From the NCBI GenBank assembly GCA_000697335.1, contig JNEM01008411.1, positions 1 through 13,999 on the forward strand: a stretch of 13,999 nt of DNA, given 5' to 3'. The DNA is from Conidiobolus incongruus B7586. Taxonomy: Eukaryota; Entomophthoromycota; Entomophthoromycetes; Entomophthorales; Conidiobolaceae. Every line of letters starts with the position of its first letter. Position 1 is the stretch's first letter. The notes under the pieces were generated by a model, which did no database searches, was not told where the DNA came from, and saw only the letters and a program-made list of their open reading frames with translations. Shown piece after piece: positions 1 to 9,110 of this stretch. A program made the translations under genes and the position numbers.

Positions 1-45
1 GATAATGGATAAAATATTGTGCAGTTTTATAAAATCCAAATTTAG

Positions 46-118
46 GGGGAATTAGCTCAAATGGTAGAGCGCTCGCTTAGCATGCGAGAGGCACGGGGAT
101 TAATACCCCGATTCTCCA
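46..118 (+). tRNA. tRNA-Ala (anticodon AGC)
   Basis: This is a full cloverleaf without an intron. The acceptor arm GGGGAAT pairs with ATTCTCC and includes the G3:U70 wobble, which is the classic alanine identity element. The anticodon stem CTCGC/GCGAG encloses the loop with anticodon AGC (read as IGC after editing) for GCU/GCC/GCA codons. The T arm is CGGGG/CCCCG around a TTAATAC-like loop that departs slightly from the usual TTCGANN. The discriminator base is A at 118 and CCA is not encoded, as expected in eukaryotes. A T-run terminator follows at 145-150. Confidence 0.95.
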
Positions 119-144
119 CTTTCCAAATCTTTAAGATTTAAATA

Positions 145-150
145 TTTTTT
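145..150 (+). terminator. Probable Pol III terminator of tRNA-Ala
   Basis: A run of six T residues lies 27 nt after the tRNA-Ala 3' end and is the first T-run of at least five downstream of it. RNA polymerase III stops at such runs. Because the region is very AT-rich, the assignment rests on position only. Confidence 0.6.
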
Positions 151-603
151 ACTGGATATTTTATTTGATATATATTTTTTATTATAAGTTTTTAATTTTC
201 ATTAAAGCTATTGCAAATTCTACAACTATTCAAATATCATATTATTTTGTATATCAATTATAATATTTATTTACCATAATTAAATATTCAATTATCAATT
301 GTTTTCTCAGTTATTTTACATTTTAGTTATAAAGATCAAAGATCGTAGTAATAAATCAATTTTATTATTAATTATTATACTTTGAAATTTAGAAATATTA
401 ATGATATAATAAATTATTTATAACAAAGTATGAAGTAATAATATTGTTGTATTTTGAAATGAATTAATTTAAAACTCATTTAACAAAAATTTGTAAATTT
501 GATATAAAACTAAATAAATTCATGTATAAATTAAATATATGTAATGAATATTAAAAAAAATAAAAATGAAGCTTGATGTTGAGGTGAATAGTGATATAGA
601 AAG
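151..603. other. AT-rich intergenic spacer between the two tRNA genes
   Basis: About 450 bp of very AT-rich sequence without a usable reading frame or recognisable element. It separates tRNA-Ala (+) from tRNA-Lys (-), whose 3' ends point toward each other, so it lies downstream of both. I see no LTR, SINE or third tRNA in it. Confidence 0.6.
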
Positions 604-609
604 AAAAAA
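604..609 (-). terminator. Pol III terminator of tRNA-Lys
   Basis: Six A residues on the plus strand (six T on the transcribed-sense minus strand) begin 8 nt beyond the 3' end of tRNA-Lys. This is the usual spacing for a Pol III terminator. Confidence 0.75.
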
Positions 610-616
610 CTCTAAG

Positions 617-689
617 CACCCAACGTGGGGGTCGAACCCACAACCTTGAGATTAAGAGTCTCACGCTCTACCGATTGAGCTAGCCAGGC
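617..689 (-). tRNA. tRNA-Lys (anticodon CTT)
   Basis: This is a complete intronless tRNA on the minus strand, very close to the common eukaryotic tRNA-Lys(CTT) sequence. The D arm reads TAGCTCAATCGGTAGAGC. The anticodon stem TGAGA/TCTCA closes the loop CTCTTAA with anticodon CTT. The T arm GTGGG-TTCGACC-CCCAC holds a consensus B box. The acceptor arm GCCTGGC/GTTGGGT has four G:U pairs (1:72, 4:69, 5:68, 6:67); two of them (5:68 and 6:67) also occur in the animal version as I recall it. The discriminator is G and CCA is not encoded. A T6 terminator lies just downstream. Confidence 0.93.
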
Positions 690-946
690 TTACTTTTAAC
701 TATATTAAACATATATATTTTAAGCAAAGGTATAATTTGATCAACTACCCAATTTATCTCATTAATATTTTCTTATTTATATAATTTATTTTCATAATTC
801 CACTATTAATCATTTTATTTCATTTTTGTTTCATTACTCTAATCAACATTAATACTAAACATTTAAAATATTTTTTTCAACCTTTGATATGTTTATATAA
901 AATATAACTTAACAATATATATTTGAATTTTTATTTAAAATTGAAA

Positions 947-3448
947 TTATCTTTTATATTCATGAATTAATAAAGTTTGGCCTTCTACTTCGGAATCACT
1001 ATACTCGGATTCCACATCAGATTCTTCGTATTCTGACGATTCTTCATCGGTTTCGTATTCACTCTCATCTTCATCTTCATCTTCATCTTCATCTTCGCTT
1101 TCTTCCTCGCTTTCGTAATCGTCGCGAATGTTTGAAGTTCTCAAAGGATTGATATCCATATCCACATCATCGTAAAAAGCGTCCAAATCGTTGGTATAAC
1201 GTTTGGGTGGAGACGTCATGGGTTTAGCAGTGATTGAGGTGGTCGAAGTAGGTGATTTGACGTTTCCGAATACTGAACTCGTTGTAGTGACGGTCGTCGT
1301 TTTAGAGGTCCATGACGAGGTGCCTGCATTACGTTGAGATCCATCCGGCTTTTCAGTCGGCCAGTCTGGTAGAGGTTCGTAACCAGCGACAGTGTGGCCA
1401 ACTTGGAGGGACGCTGACCCGATTGTGAAATTTTGTTTGCCTTCCGTGGAGGAGAGATATTTGGGTGCGGATTTTTCTGAGAGGAGAATAGTTTTCAAAT
1501 GGCTGGACAGACTGGTTACATCCAAAGGCTCACCATCTTTGGGTTCGTTCAAATGATGGAATCCTTTGAGAAAACGAGCTCTATCTCTTAAATCATAGTC
1601 GACATCATATCTAGCAAGTTGTATGACATAATTAAATAATTTAGAAATCATTGGTTCATTGGGAAGTAAGATAAGTAATTTGGAGGCTAATGTTAAGATT
1701 TGTAATTTAACAGACACTTCTTCATCTTTGAATGATTTACAGAATTGTCTCAAAATATCAGGTGCATATTGGGGTACTAAATCAGCATATTGTCCCACTA
1801 ACCAAAGAATACTGGATTTGCCAAGAGGCACAACAACTTGTTCCAAGTTATATATAAGAGTACAAATGTGTTGAGTATTTTCTTCACGTGGCCTAGTTTG
1901 TAGTAATCGTTTGATCACCACAACAGCTTCGCCAACTACAGATGGATTCTTTTGTTGAACGAGTGTCATTAAACCTTCTAAACAAGTCTCTGCCACTGAG
2001 GGTACTTTGTTAGCTAATCTACCAATCGCTTGAATAGAAACTACAGCAAGCGTACTATCAGAGGAACGAACGTATTCTCCCAATTCGTTCAATAAAACCA
2101 TAGCATTGTTCGCATCGCAAATACTGGTCAAAATTTCTAATTTGAGGTCGCGAATGATTTTATTATCTCCAGGACGTACAAAAAATTGATTTAGATGAGG
2201 GGAAAAGATTTCCTAATAACAATTAATATTAAATGTAAATAATTGATGACACAATTTACTTACAGGTCGATTATTGACCATAGATAAAATATTGGTCAAT
2301 ACTATAAATTGGATTTCTCTGTATGATCTAAGTAATCGAACCAAAGGTTTTCCAATTTCAATAGCTTGGTGAATTGGAGCCAAATGATATAGTAGTGAAG
2401 CAGTCTGAAGCACTACACTTGAATTTTGACTCTTTAATAGAGGTAATGCCATACGAAGTAATAGAGAGTGGTCGGGATCAAGTCCTTGCATGGATAACGA
2501 ATCCACATCCGAATAAAAATCTTTTTTAGAACTTTGGGTACCTGGTTGATTAGGATTTAAGAAATGGCACCTTGAATATCGAGTGAGTAGATTGAGCATA
2601 GCAATCTGTGACCATTCGTCCACTTCCACTAACATATGACAGAGCTTGCGATAGTGAATATGAATTAAATCGTATCTTGTGGGGCATAATTCATTAAAGG
2701 CTGTAATAGCACCTCCAATACTGATGGCAGATTCATCCTTTAAATATATTTCTATAAGTTCTATTAAGCCTTTCTTTTGATTTGGATCGAGTCTAATAAA
2801 AAATATTAATAATCAAATAATATAAAAATTTGATAAATAAATACTCATAAAGCTTCACCATAGCAAAAGCTGCAGACTTTCTGACATAGGGAGAAAGGTC
2901 GGCAACACATTTACGAATAGCTAATAAAACTATAGGAGCGATAACTTTGACGCGAATTGATGACATCACTCTTAAAGCCATAGCCCTTATCACGGGATTC
3001 GAATCACTTAAATCCTTTTGAAAAGTATTCACCGATAACAAAGCCAGATCCGGTTCTTGTTCAGCGTAACGTATCAAATAAATATAAACCAATTTGCGTA
3101 CTTCCAAATTACTTGAAGCGACTAACTTGACGACGGATGCGAAGTGGTCACTCACATCTTTCCCCTTACTTATCATCTATAAAAGAATAGTTTAATATCG
3201 TAATCAATATTAATATAATGATATATTACAGCAATTAAAATTTTTAAACCAGTCAACTTCTCCTTATCATACTTACTATCTAATAAATTTTTCACTTGCT
3301 CTAATTTTTCTTCTCCATTTTCAAATAATTGTAGAGTATTATCAATTCTAAAATCTTTGGCATTTTCAACTAAATTTTCTGATAGGTTTTTACTGAGTTG
3401 AGCTGCACTTTGAGCGAATTGGGCCGCCCGATTAATATATTCACTCAT
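947..3448 (-). CDS. APL6: AP-3 adaptor complex beta subunit (APL6/AP3B), four exons
   Basis: This is the large beta subunit of the AP-3 adaptor, which sorts cargo from Golgi/endosomes to the vacuole or lysosome. The exons are 3448-3230, 3176-2845, 2792-2264 and 2212-947. The introns of 53, 52 and 51 bp have GTAATA, GTATTT and GTAAGT donors and AG acceptors, and all junctions keep frame. The product is 781 residues, close to my recollection of about 800 for yeast Apl6. Residues 1-70 are the family's N-terminal helical lead ([10 protein letters not shown]...). The adaptin trunk of HEAT-like repeats follows, with recognisable stretches [43 protein letters not shown] and [10 protein letters not shown]. 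From about residue 610 the chain becomes a Ser/Thr/Pro-rich hinge. Residues 724-771 are an acidic Asp/Glu/Ser/Tyr tract, followed by ten ordinary residues and a TAA stop. No ear domain is present. The start is the only ATG that opens the conserved N-terminus. AP-1 or AP-2 beta is less likely because of the N-terminus and acidic tail. Confidence 0.9.
1065..1096 (-). repeat. In-frame hexanucleotide microsatellite in AP-3 beta
   Basis: Five perfect copies of TCATCT plus two bases on the plus strand. Read on the coding strand they give alternating Asp and Glu codons inside the acidic C-terminal tract of AP-3 beta. The unit length is a multiple of three, so copy-number change would lengthen or shorten the acidic run without breaking frame. 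Confidence 0.9.
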
Positions 3449-4186
3449 TTGATTCTTGGTTTATTCTGTTGATTAAATAGTATTTATATTTTGGTAATTA
3501 AGGAATATGTTGGAATGTTTAAATGACTACGTTATTTGCTCGATCATTATTCATCTATCATTTTGTGTTGTAACGATTTATGGGACTTTTTAATTTTTAG
3601 CGTCACAATTATCATGTTCTAATAAATTTAGTTCTGGAATTTTTTTATTGCAAAAATCATTTCAACAAATCTTGAAAAGTGAAATTATTAGAATATTTTC
3701 TAGGAAAATACTATAAATTATAAATTAAAATATATATTAATGAAATAATTTTTATAATTGTATATTTTATATTTATATTTTATATCAATTAAATGATAAT
3801 TCTTTGAAAAGAGTATATTTTGAGATATTTGTTTAATTTTTTACATCAACTATTTTATCCCAATTTTTTCAAATCAAATTTAAATACTTAGTTAAAATTT
3901 AATGATTCCAGTTGTTTTTGCTTTTATCATTTATGTACTTTACTTTAGCTTGGTTTAAGCTAATAGCCACAATAAAGAATAGATAATTAATATACGTTAA
4001 AATAAATAGTAGTGATAGAAAATCAAAATTCAAAATTCAAAATTCAAAATTCAAAGGTACTCAAAAGTATAACAATGTAATATTAGATTTTACGAATAAC
4101 TCAAATAATCAGAAACCAAATCATCTATCGAAAACTTTTAAAGTACTTTAATTTCGGTTGAAGTTGAAAAAGATTTGGAAATTACT
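3449..4186. other. AT-rich divergent intergenic region
   Basis: About 740 bp between the start of AP-3 beta (-) and the decayed RTT109-like gene (+). It should hold the AP-3 beta promoter and the former promoter of the pseudogene. I see no reading frame, tRNA or transposon end. The only clear structure is the 7-bp tandem repeat at 4024-4055. No single core promoter motif stands out from the AT-rich background. Confidence 0.5.
4024..4055. repeat. Tandem heptanucleotide repeat (CAAAATT)4.6
   Basis: Four perfect copies of CAAAATT followed by CAAA, lying about 130 bp upstream of the first recognisable part of the RTT109-like pseudogene. It is a simple minisatellite and no function is implied. 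Confidence 0.9.
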
Positions 4187-5461
4187 ATGGTGAATTCAAG
4201 TTAAACACCTTGTGCAGCTTTGTGTGAAGAATTGGACGGATATTAAGTATTCGGAATTAAGTTGAAGGAAACAAATTTATGTGTTTCAAGAGCAGTTGAT
4301 TGAAATGGAAGATAATGAAGAACTAGAAGTTTACAAAAAAAAAAGATAATACAATTAACTAGTTGGATGGAGCAGAAACTGGTAAAAATAATACCTTTGA
4401 AGGACCTTTAAACCAAGTATCATTAGCCAAATCTACAACTTATGTACACTATAATAAATTGGACAGCCCTAACCACAACAATGTATTTATTTGTACCAAT
4501 TTGGTGGATACGAAGGGAGCTGTTCAAACTTGGAAATCTTCGGCAGTACGTCAATTGATTAACGCTTATTTGGATTATATGCGGTATACATTTTCCAAGG
4601 ATCAGATAATATACTATGCTTTTGCTAGAGCTCGACCGCAGCATTTGTTTGTAAGTTCGTCGGATTACTCTAATGAACTCTCTTTGTCAGATTCCCAGTT
4701 GTGTAAATGATGGAAGAAGACTTTATCTCAGCCTGTGACTAAAATCAGCGATGTTTCCAATGAAAATGGTAATAGCAATTGGAAGGGTCCATGGATAATA
4801 TCTGGATTTCAACCAATTAAGTATAGTTGTAAAAGGACAATTGGTAGAAAGTCAAGTGGAATATCCCTTACCTATTGGATACTTCATCTGAAAAAGTAAT
4901 TCCAATTCTTTCCAACGATTGTAAGTCTCGAATGATCTATGATCATGAATCTTTAAAATTTAAAGCCCTCCAAAATGTTTGTAGTTGGAAAAGAATGTGA
5001 ATCTGCAAAGAGAGCTTGTTTATTCTTTTTGAAATGTGATTCTAAATCTTTGGGAAAAGGCCAAATTCCTCCTAAAGCTGGCAATTATATGAGCAAAGAC
5101 TTCACTCGATTGTTAAAACTCCTATTAGAAAATTACTATTTGATGATTTGTACAATATCGTTGGTGGTTCCATCAAGATATCTAAACGGCTAAATAATCA
5201 TCAAATTAAAGTGAATGACCCTGAAAAGCATTCAAATATTGATAGCTCTGTTCCTGATCCAGCAGAAGTTCCAACTTTTGTTAATACGAATTTGAACATT
5301 AAAAGAGAGATAACCAAGTAAATGAGTTACCTTCCGCTATGATTAAAAGAAAAACAGAAACTACTGTTAACAAGTTACCATCTAATCTGATCCAGAGAAA
5401 ATCGGGTGCAACTGTGAATGAATTACCTTCCAATTTGATTAAAAGAAAACCTAAATCTGAA
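4187..5461 (+). pseudogene. RTT109-like histone H3 acetyltransferase pseudogene
   Basis: This is a decayed copy of fungal Rtt109, the acetyltransferase that with Asf1 or Vps75 modifies histone H3 (K56, K9). Family-like segments lie in order but in changing frames. Frame 2 near 4187-4300 has a possible N-terminus (CAALCEELDGY). Frame 1 at 4363-4896 has NVFICTNLVDTKG, then YYAFARARPQHLF, which matches the family's FARAQPQYLF block, then a K-W-W position where the first Trp codon is TGA (4708-4710), then GPWIISGF. Frame 3 from about 4878 has KVIPILSNDCKSRM, matching the family's VIPxFpDDpKSR block. Frame 1 from 4975 has GKECESAK, frame 3 from about 5136 has FDDLYNIVGG, and frame 2 from 5318 has a Lys-rich repeat tail. 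There are at least five frame changes and several in-frame stops (TAA at 4202 and about 4244, TGA at 4301 and 4708), and no ATG opens the long segment. No intron-like gaps are needed, unlike the neighbours, so it could be an intronless gene or an old retrocopy. Family assignment is by recognised motifs only. Confidence 0.75.
5318..5461 (+). repeat. Three 48-bp tandem repeats at the 3' end of the RTT109-like pseudogene
   Basis: Three adjacent 48-bp units start at 5318, 5366 and 5414. In one open frame they read VNELPSAMIKRKTETT, VNKLPSNLIQRKSGAT and VNELPSNLIKRKPKSE. Each unit has the core VN-x-LPS-x-x-I-x-RK. A shorter, more diverged relative (VNTNLNIKREIT) lies just before them, from 5280, in another frame. 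The unit is in frame and similarity is higher at the protein level, so the array probably expanded while the gene was coding. The basic residues recall the Lys-rich C-terminal tail of Rtt109; that link is inference. Confidence 0.85.
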
Positions 5462-6462
5462 TTACAGTATATTATACAATATACAAATAGATCTAGCTTT
5501 ATTATACATATAAAATATTCCATTTACTTACAATATTTAAATTGTTACACGATTATAATTCGAATTTTCTATATTCAACGTCCATTAAATATGCTCAGAT
5601 TACAACACTCAATAATGCTCACCATTACATGTCTTTTTAAATATGTTATAAAAATGCTAAGAATAATTAAACTGATTTGGATTTATCAAACAGATAAAAC
5701 AATTGTTTATCATTAAAGATATGATAAGAAAATAATGATCCTATTGATAGTAACACTATATTAGCCGCAATTTAGGGATTAGATTCAAAAATATATAATA
5801 TAAAATATAAGGATCTGTACATGATTATATAATAATTCATACAATAACAGTATCTGATTCATCAAAAATAGCTTATTTATTAATAAGTATATATTATAAT
5901 TTCAAATGATTCATTGAGCCCATAATTATAAAGACATGTAGAGTGAAAAGAAAGACCAAATCATAATAAGAGATTAAGTCAGATTAACCATTTACGTTAG
6001 TTTGAATAACAGAATGATAATAACTTTGCAAGATATATAAAGAATCCTTAAATTAAAAATATAATTAAAAGAAACAAATATGTTCAATTATGATACACAT
6101 GTATTAATAATGAAAAAGTAATTTGCTCACAACAATTGTAGTGAATGAAGTTTTTAATAAAATAATTCCATTCAAATTAAAAATCGACAAGTTATTATAA
6201 AGTATGATTTCGTTTTTGGTTTCTTGATTAGGATTAGAACTAACGCAAAGTTAATAATATTCATCATATATCCTTTGATTAGAGTGCAATAGAGTATTAA
6301 GTAGGTAGATAGCGTGTGAAGAAGTGGAAGCTGGTTGGAAGTAAAAGTACTTGAAATAAAATAAAGCTATATTGTTTCTAAGAAAATCTGACGTGGTACT
6401 TGCCAAGATTAAGTCCAGTGCTTAGAATTGACAGCCTTCTCATCAAGTCCAGTCAGGTTTAT
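5462..6462. other. AT-rich convergent intergenic region
   Basis: This spans the end of the recognisable RTT109-like remnant to the stop of the PP2A gene. The repeat frame stays open to 5716, but after about 5470 its composition is that of AT-rich background (Ile, Tyr, Leu, Asn). The rest has no frame or element I can support. The part next to PP2A (about 6360-6462) is less AT-rich and is probably the PP2A 3' UTR. It holds two copies of AAGTCCAGT, near 6410 and 6445. Confidence 0.5.
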
Positions 6463-7638
6463 TTACAAGAAGTAATCAGGGGTTCTACGAGTAACCTGAG
6501 GTTCGCCCTTACGAGGAGCAGGATCATATTGAAGGCTATTAGAAAAAATGGTTATTATTGAGGTTAGAATGAGCTGTTAAAGATATATAACTTACAAAGT
6601 ATGTTTTAGGTTTTCGTCGAGTTCCATAATAGCGGCTTGATTACCACAGCGGTAGCAATAGTTAGGAGCACTGAAAATAGTGACAACATTACCTTCTAGT
6701 GACCAATTGAAACCCTAGATGACGTAGCATTAGTATTATTCTATTCAAAAAAGTTTTAAGGAATAGAAAGAGGATAGAATCTTACCTCCATAACCAATTG
6801 ATGAGCTCTGGCAATAAGAGAGAGACCGTTGGAATGATTGAAAGATTCAGCAATATCTTGACCAAAGGTGTAACCAGCACCACGAGGAGAAATACCCCAT
6901 CCAGTACGGTCATCAGGATCAGACCAGAGCAAGTCACACATAGGTCCTTCGTGAGGAACTTCTTGAATACGGTCTATTGAGCGAATCTGATCCAAAGTAT
7001 CAATTGAAGGGGATAAACCACCGTGGAGACAGAAAATCTACATTGGAGAGAAAAGATTAGAATTTTTGAGAGTAAAATAGGATAATAATAAGGTTACTTG
7101 GTCTTCAATCAAAGCAGTTAAAGGAAGATAGTCGAATAAATCAGTAAAAGTTTTCCAAACGTTAGCGTTACCGTATTTACGTAAGCATTCGTCGTAAAAA
7201 CCATAGACTTGAGTAATTTGACGAGATTCATGATTGCCACGCAAAATAGTAATTCTATCTTTATAACGACACTTATAGGCAACCAATAAAGTAACAGTTT
7301 CAACAGAAAAATATCCTCTATCAACATAATCCCCCATAAACAAGTAATTAGTATCGGGTGCATTACCACCAATTTTAAAAAGTTCTACAAGATCGTGAAA
7401 TTGGCCATGAATATCTCCACAAACTGTTACAGGACAACGAACGGGTTGAACGTTAGATTCTGATATAAGAATTTCTCTAGCCTATTGAAAAAGTTTGAAT
7501 ATAAGAGTAGATGAAGGTTAAATTAAATTATACCATATCACATAATTTTTTAATATCAGCTTCACTCAATTGTTTACACTCTGACAACTCTTTAATCCAG
7601 TTATCCAGATTAGCATAATTATTAGCAATATCCACCAT
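6463..7638 (-). CDS. Protein phosphatase 2A catalytic subunit, five exons
   Basis: This is the metal-dependent Ser/Thr phosphatase catalytic subunit that works in cytosol and nucleus with scaffold (A) and regulatory (B) subunits. Exons are 7638-7534, 7481-7098, 7037-6786, 6714-6596 and 6535-6463. The introns are 52, 60, 71 and 60 bp, with donors GTATAA, GTAACC, GTAAGA and GTAAGT and AG acceptors. The product is 310 residues (human 309) with all PPP motifs: GDIHGQ (D58, H60), GDYVDRG (D86), LRGNHESR (N118, H119), [16 protein letters not shown] and [10 protein letters not shown]. The C-terminus is TPDYFL, the PP2A tail that is methylated on the last Leu and can be phosphorylated on the Tyr. That tail, with LCDMAREIL and [22 protein letters not shown], separates it from PP4, PP6 and PP1. 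The start gives [15 protein letters not shown], the expected N-terminus. Yeast orthologues are PPH21/PPH22; I leave the symbol blank because the copy number is unknown. Confidence 0.96.
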
Positions 7639-7705
7639 TTTGATTAAAGTGTATGAAGTAGATGAAAGGATGATTTTAATAGAAGGGAAAAGTTTTAAAA
7701 AAATG

Positions 7706-7726
7706 AATAATAATAATAATAATAAT
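7706..7726. repeat. (AAT)7 microsatellite upstream of PP2A
   Basis: Seven perfect AAT units about 70 bp upstream of the PP2A start codon, probably in its 5' UTR or core promoter. Confidence 0.9.
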
Positions 7727-7786
7727 CAAGAGAGAAAACGATTTAGTTTAAAATTCCCAAACAAGATGCTTTTAGTTGAATTACAT

Positions 7787-7793
7787 TGACTCA
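7787..7793. promoter_or_regulatory. Possible bZIP (Gcn4/AP-1 type) site
   Basis: A perfect TGACTCA, the palindromic core bound by Gcn4/AP-1-type bZIP factors, lies about 150 bp upstream of the PP2A ATG. A 7-mer can occur by chance. The position in a proximal promoter is the only support. Confidence 0.3.
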
Positions 7794-7820
7794 TGCTAGG
7801 AGATTTCCAATTCAATCATT

Positions 7821-7867
7821 ACCAATAGATTCTAGTTGAATTGAAATTAGAGTCGATATCTATTGGT
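7821..7867. promoter_or_regulatory. Inverted pair of CCAAT boxes (10-bp perfect inverted repeat)
   Basis: ACCAATAGAT at 7821-7830 is repeated as its exact reverse complement ATCTATTGGT at 7858-7867, with 27 bp between. Each arm contains a CCAAT pentamer, the site of the NF-Y/Hap2-3-5 complex. The pair lies 180-230 bp upstream of the PP2A start. It could be a promoter element or a chance hairpin. Confidence 0.4.
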
Positions 7868-9063
7868 TTATACTCAGAATCTTTGTGATTAAAACGGCAT
7901 TTATTACCTTACAATTGATAAGGTATGCTATTCATAACTTTGATTAGGGATTCGTGTACAAAATTTGAAATCCAATGAGGAGAATTAAAAGGGGTGAATA
8001 ATGGATAGTTGTCCAATCATATCTTCCCCAATTCAATACAATCAATTACCTCTGAAAAGTATTTAAAATCAGACAATTTGATTGTAGAATTTACGCCAAA
8101 TATTATCATAAAATCATCTGTACAGTTTCTATCATTTGATAATGACAATTATATTTCAATATAATTCTTTATTCCAAATACATACGAGGTTTATTAATGA
8201 TAACTTTGTTTTTGAGAATATTGGATTATAAATAACTTGTAATAGATATGATTTCACAATTTTGACAAAATATATTTTGAAAGTTATGAAATAATAGATA
8301 TATTACAGGTAATTTTATAATTAGATAAGTATCAATACAAAGAACAGAATTGGGTTAAATTAATTGAATTTAATATCAACTCAATTTAAATGAATTCAAA
8401 TATTTTTTTAACTTAATCCCAATTACTTTTGGTAAATAAGTTGTTGAATATTAGAATTTTTTTTCATAGTTTTTTACCAATAATTTTTTCTAGTTTAAAT
8501 GATATATAAAAAAGAAAAATTCTCATATTTTGTACAATGCTAGATAATCCACCAGACTTTATTAAAAATGATTAATAAATTTAGCATTCATCATTCACTT
8601 CATTTAATATTTTTTGTAGCAGTACAAATACCAGAGATTCTGTGAGATTTATTCATGAATTGTATTGTGGTTTGATTTAAAGATGTTAAATTCAGGAAAT
8701 TTCAAATTTTAAGGATATTTGCGCATTGCACTATTATTTTCAAGCATTTAATGGAGTTAAATATAAAAGATTTATATAATTTATGAGAATATCCAACAAT
8801 GATACAATATCATAAGGTATATTCTATTAATATTACGAAATATTTAATCCACAAATAGTTTTTATTTAGATGAAAATTTGAATGAATTAGAAAAATCGAA
8901 GTAATTTTAATATGATTGAAAATTGATAAAAATCCAAAACAAGTCAGCATTTAATTCAAATATGAGTTAATAAGGTATTTCAAAATTATGCAATCTCAAT
9001 CACAAATAACATAATCAAAAATTTTTTAAGATTAAATCCCATATCAATTAATTTTAAAAATAG

Positions 9064-9070
9064 TATATAA
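9064..9070 (+). promoter_or_regulatory. Possible TATA box of the Rdx gene
   Basis: TATATAA lies 41 bp upstream of the chosen ATG at 9111, in a good position for a TATA element with a short 5' UTR. The AT-rich background weakens the call. Confidence 0.4.
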
Positions 9071-9110
9071 ACAAGTCACTTTGATTAATAATATGGTTAT
9101 ATCTATCAAA

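Larger units (their letters stand above)
7639..9063. other. Divergent intergenic region between PP2A and the Rdx gene
   Basis: About 1.4 kb. The 250 bp next to PP2A is less AT-rich and carries the (AAT)7 run, a TGACTCA site and a paired CCAAT motif, so it is the likely PP2A promoter. Beyond about 7990 the sequence holds short coding-looking pieces, none longer than about 50 codons and none recognised, such as a frame near 8080-8165 reading SDNLIVEFTPNIII and one near 8715-8770 reading CALHYYFQAFNGVKY. From about 8770 to 9060 I see only AT-rich background. Confidence 0.5.

Noticed and set aside
617-689. tRNA-Lys as a pseudogene because of four G:U pairs in the acceptor arm
   Set aside because: G:U pairs are allowed, two of them also occur in animal tRNA-Lys(CTT) as I recall it, and the rest of the gene and its terminator are intact.
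1216-1874. Open frames of 61 and 71 codons overlapping AP-3 beta (1216-1401 on -, 1659-1874 on +)
   Set aside because: They lie inside the last AP-3 beta exon in other frames and have no family likeness.
4423-4644. Antisense open frame of 73 codons over the RTT109-like remnant
   Set aside because: It mirrors the longest open segment of the remnant and its translation resembles nothing.
4708-4710. In-frame TGA at a conserved Trp position, suggesting that TGA might code for Trp in this genome
   Set aside because: The same gene also has in-frame TAA codons and several frame changes, and the intact genes use TGG for Trp throughout. A dead gene explains it better than a changed code.
5462-5716. 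Continuation of the repeat frame as a real protein tail
   Set aside because: After the third repeat the composition becomes Ile/Tyr/Leu/Asn-rich like the AT-rich background, with no motif.
6463-7638. Phosphatase as PP4, PP6 or PP1
   Set aside because: The C-terminal TPDYFL and the overall sequence fit PP2A catalytic subunit, and PP1-specific sequence is absent.
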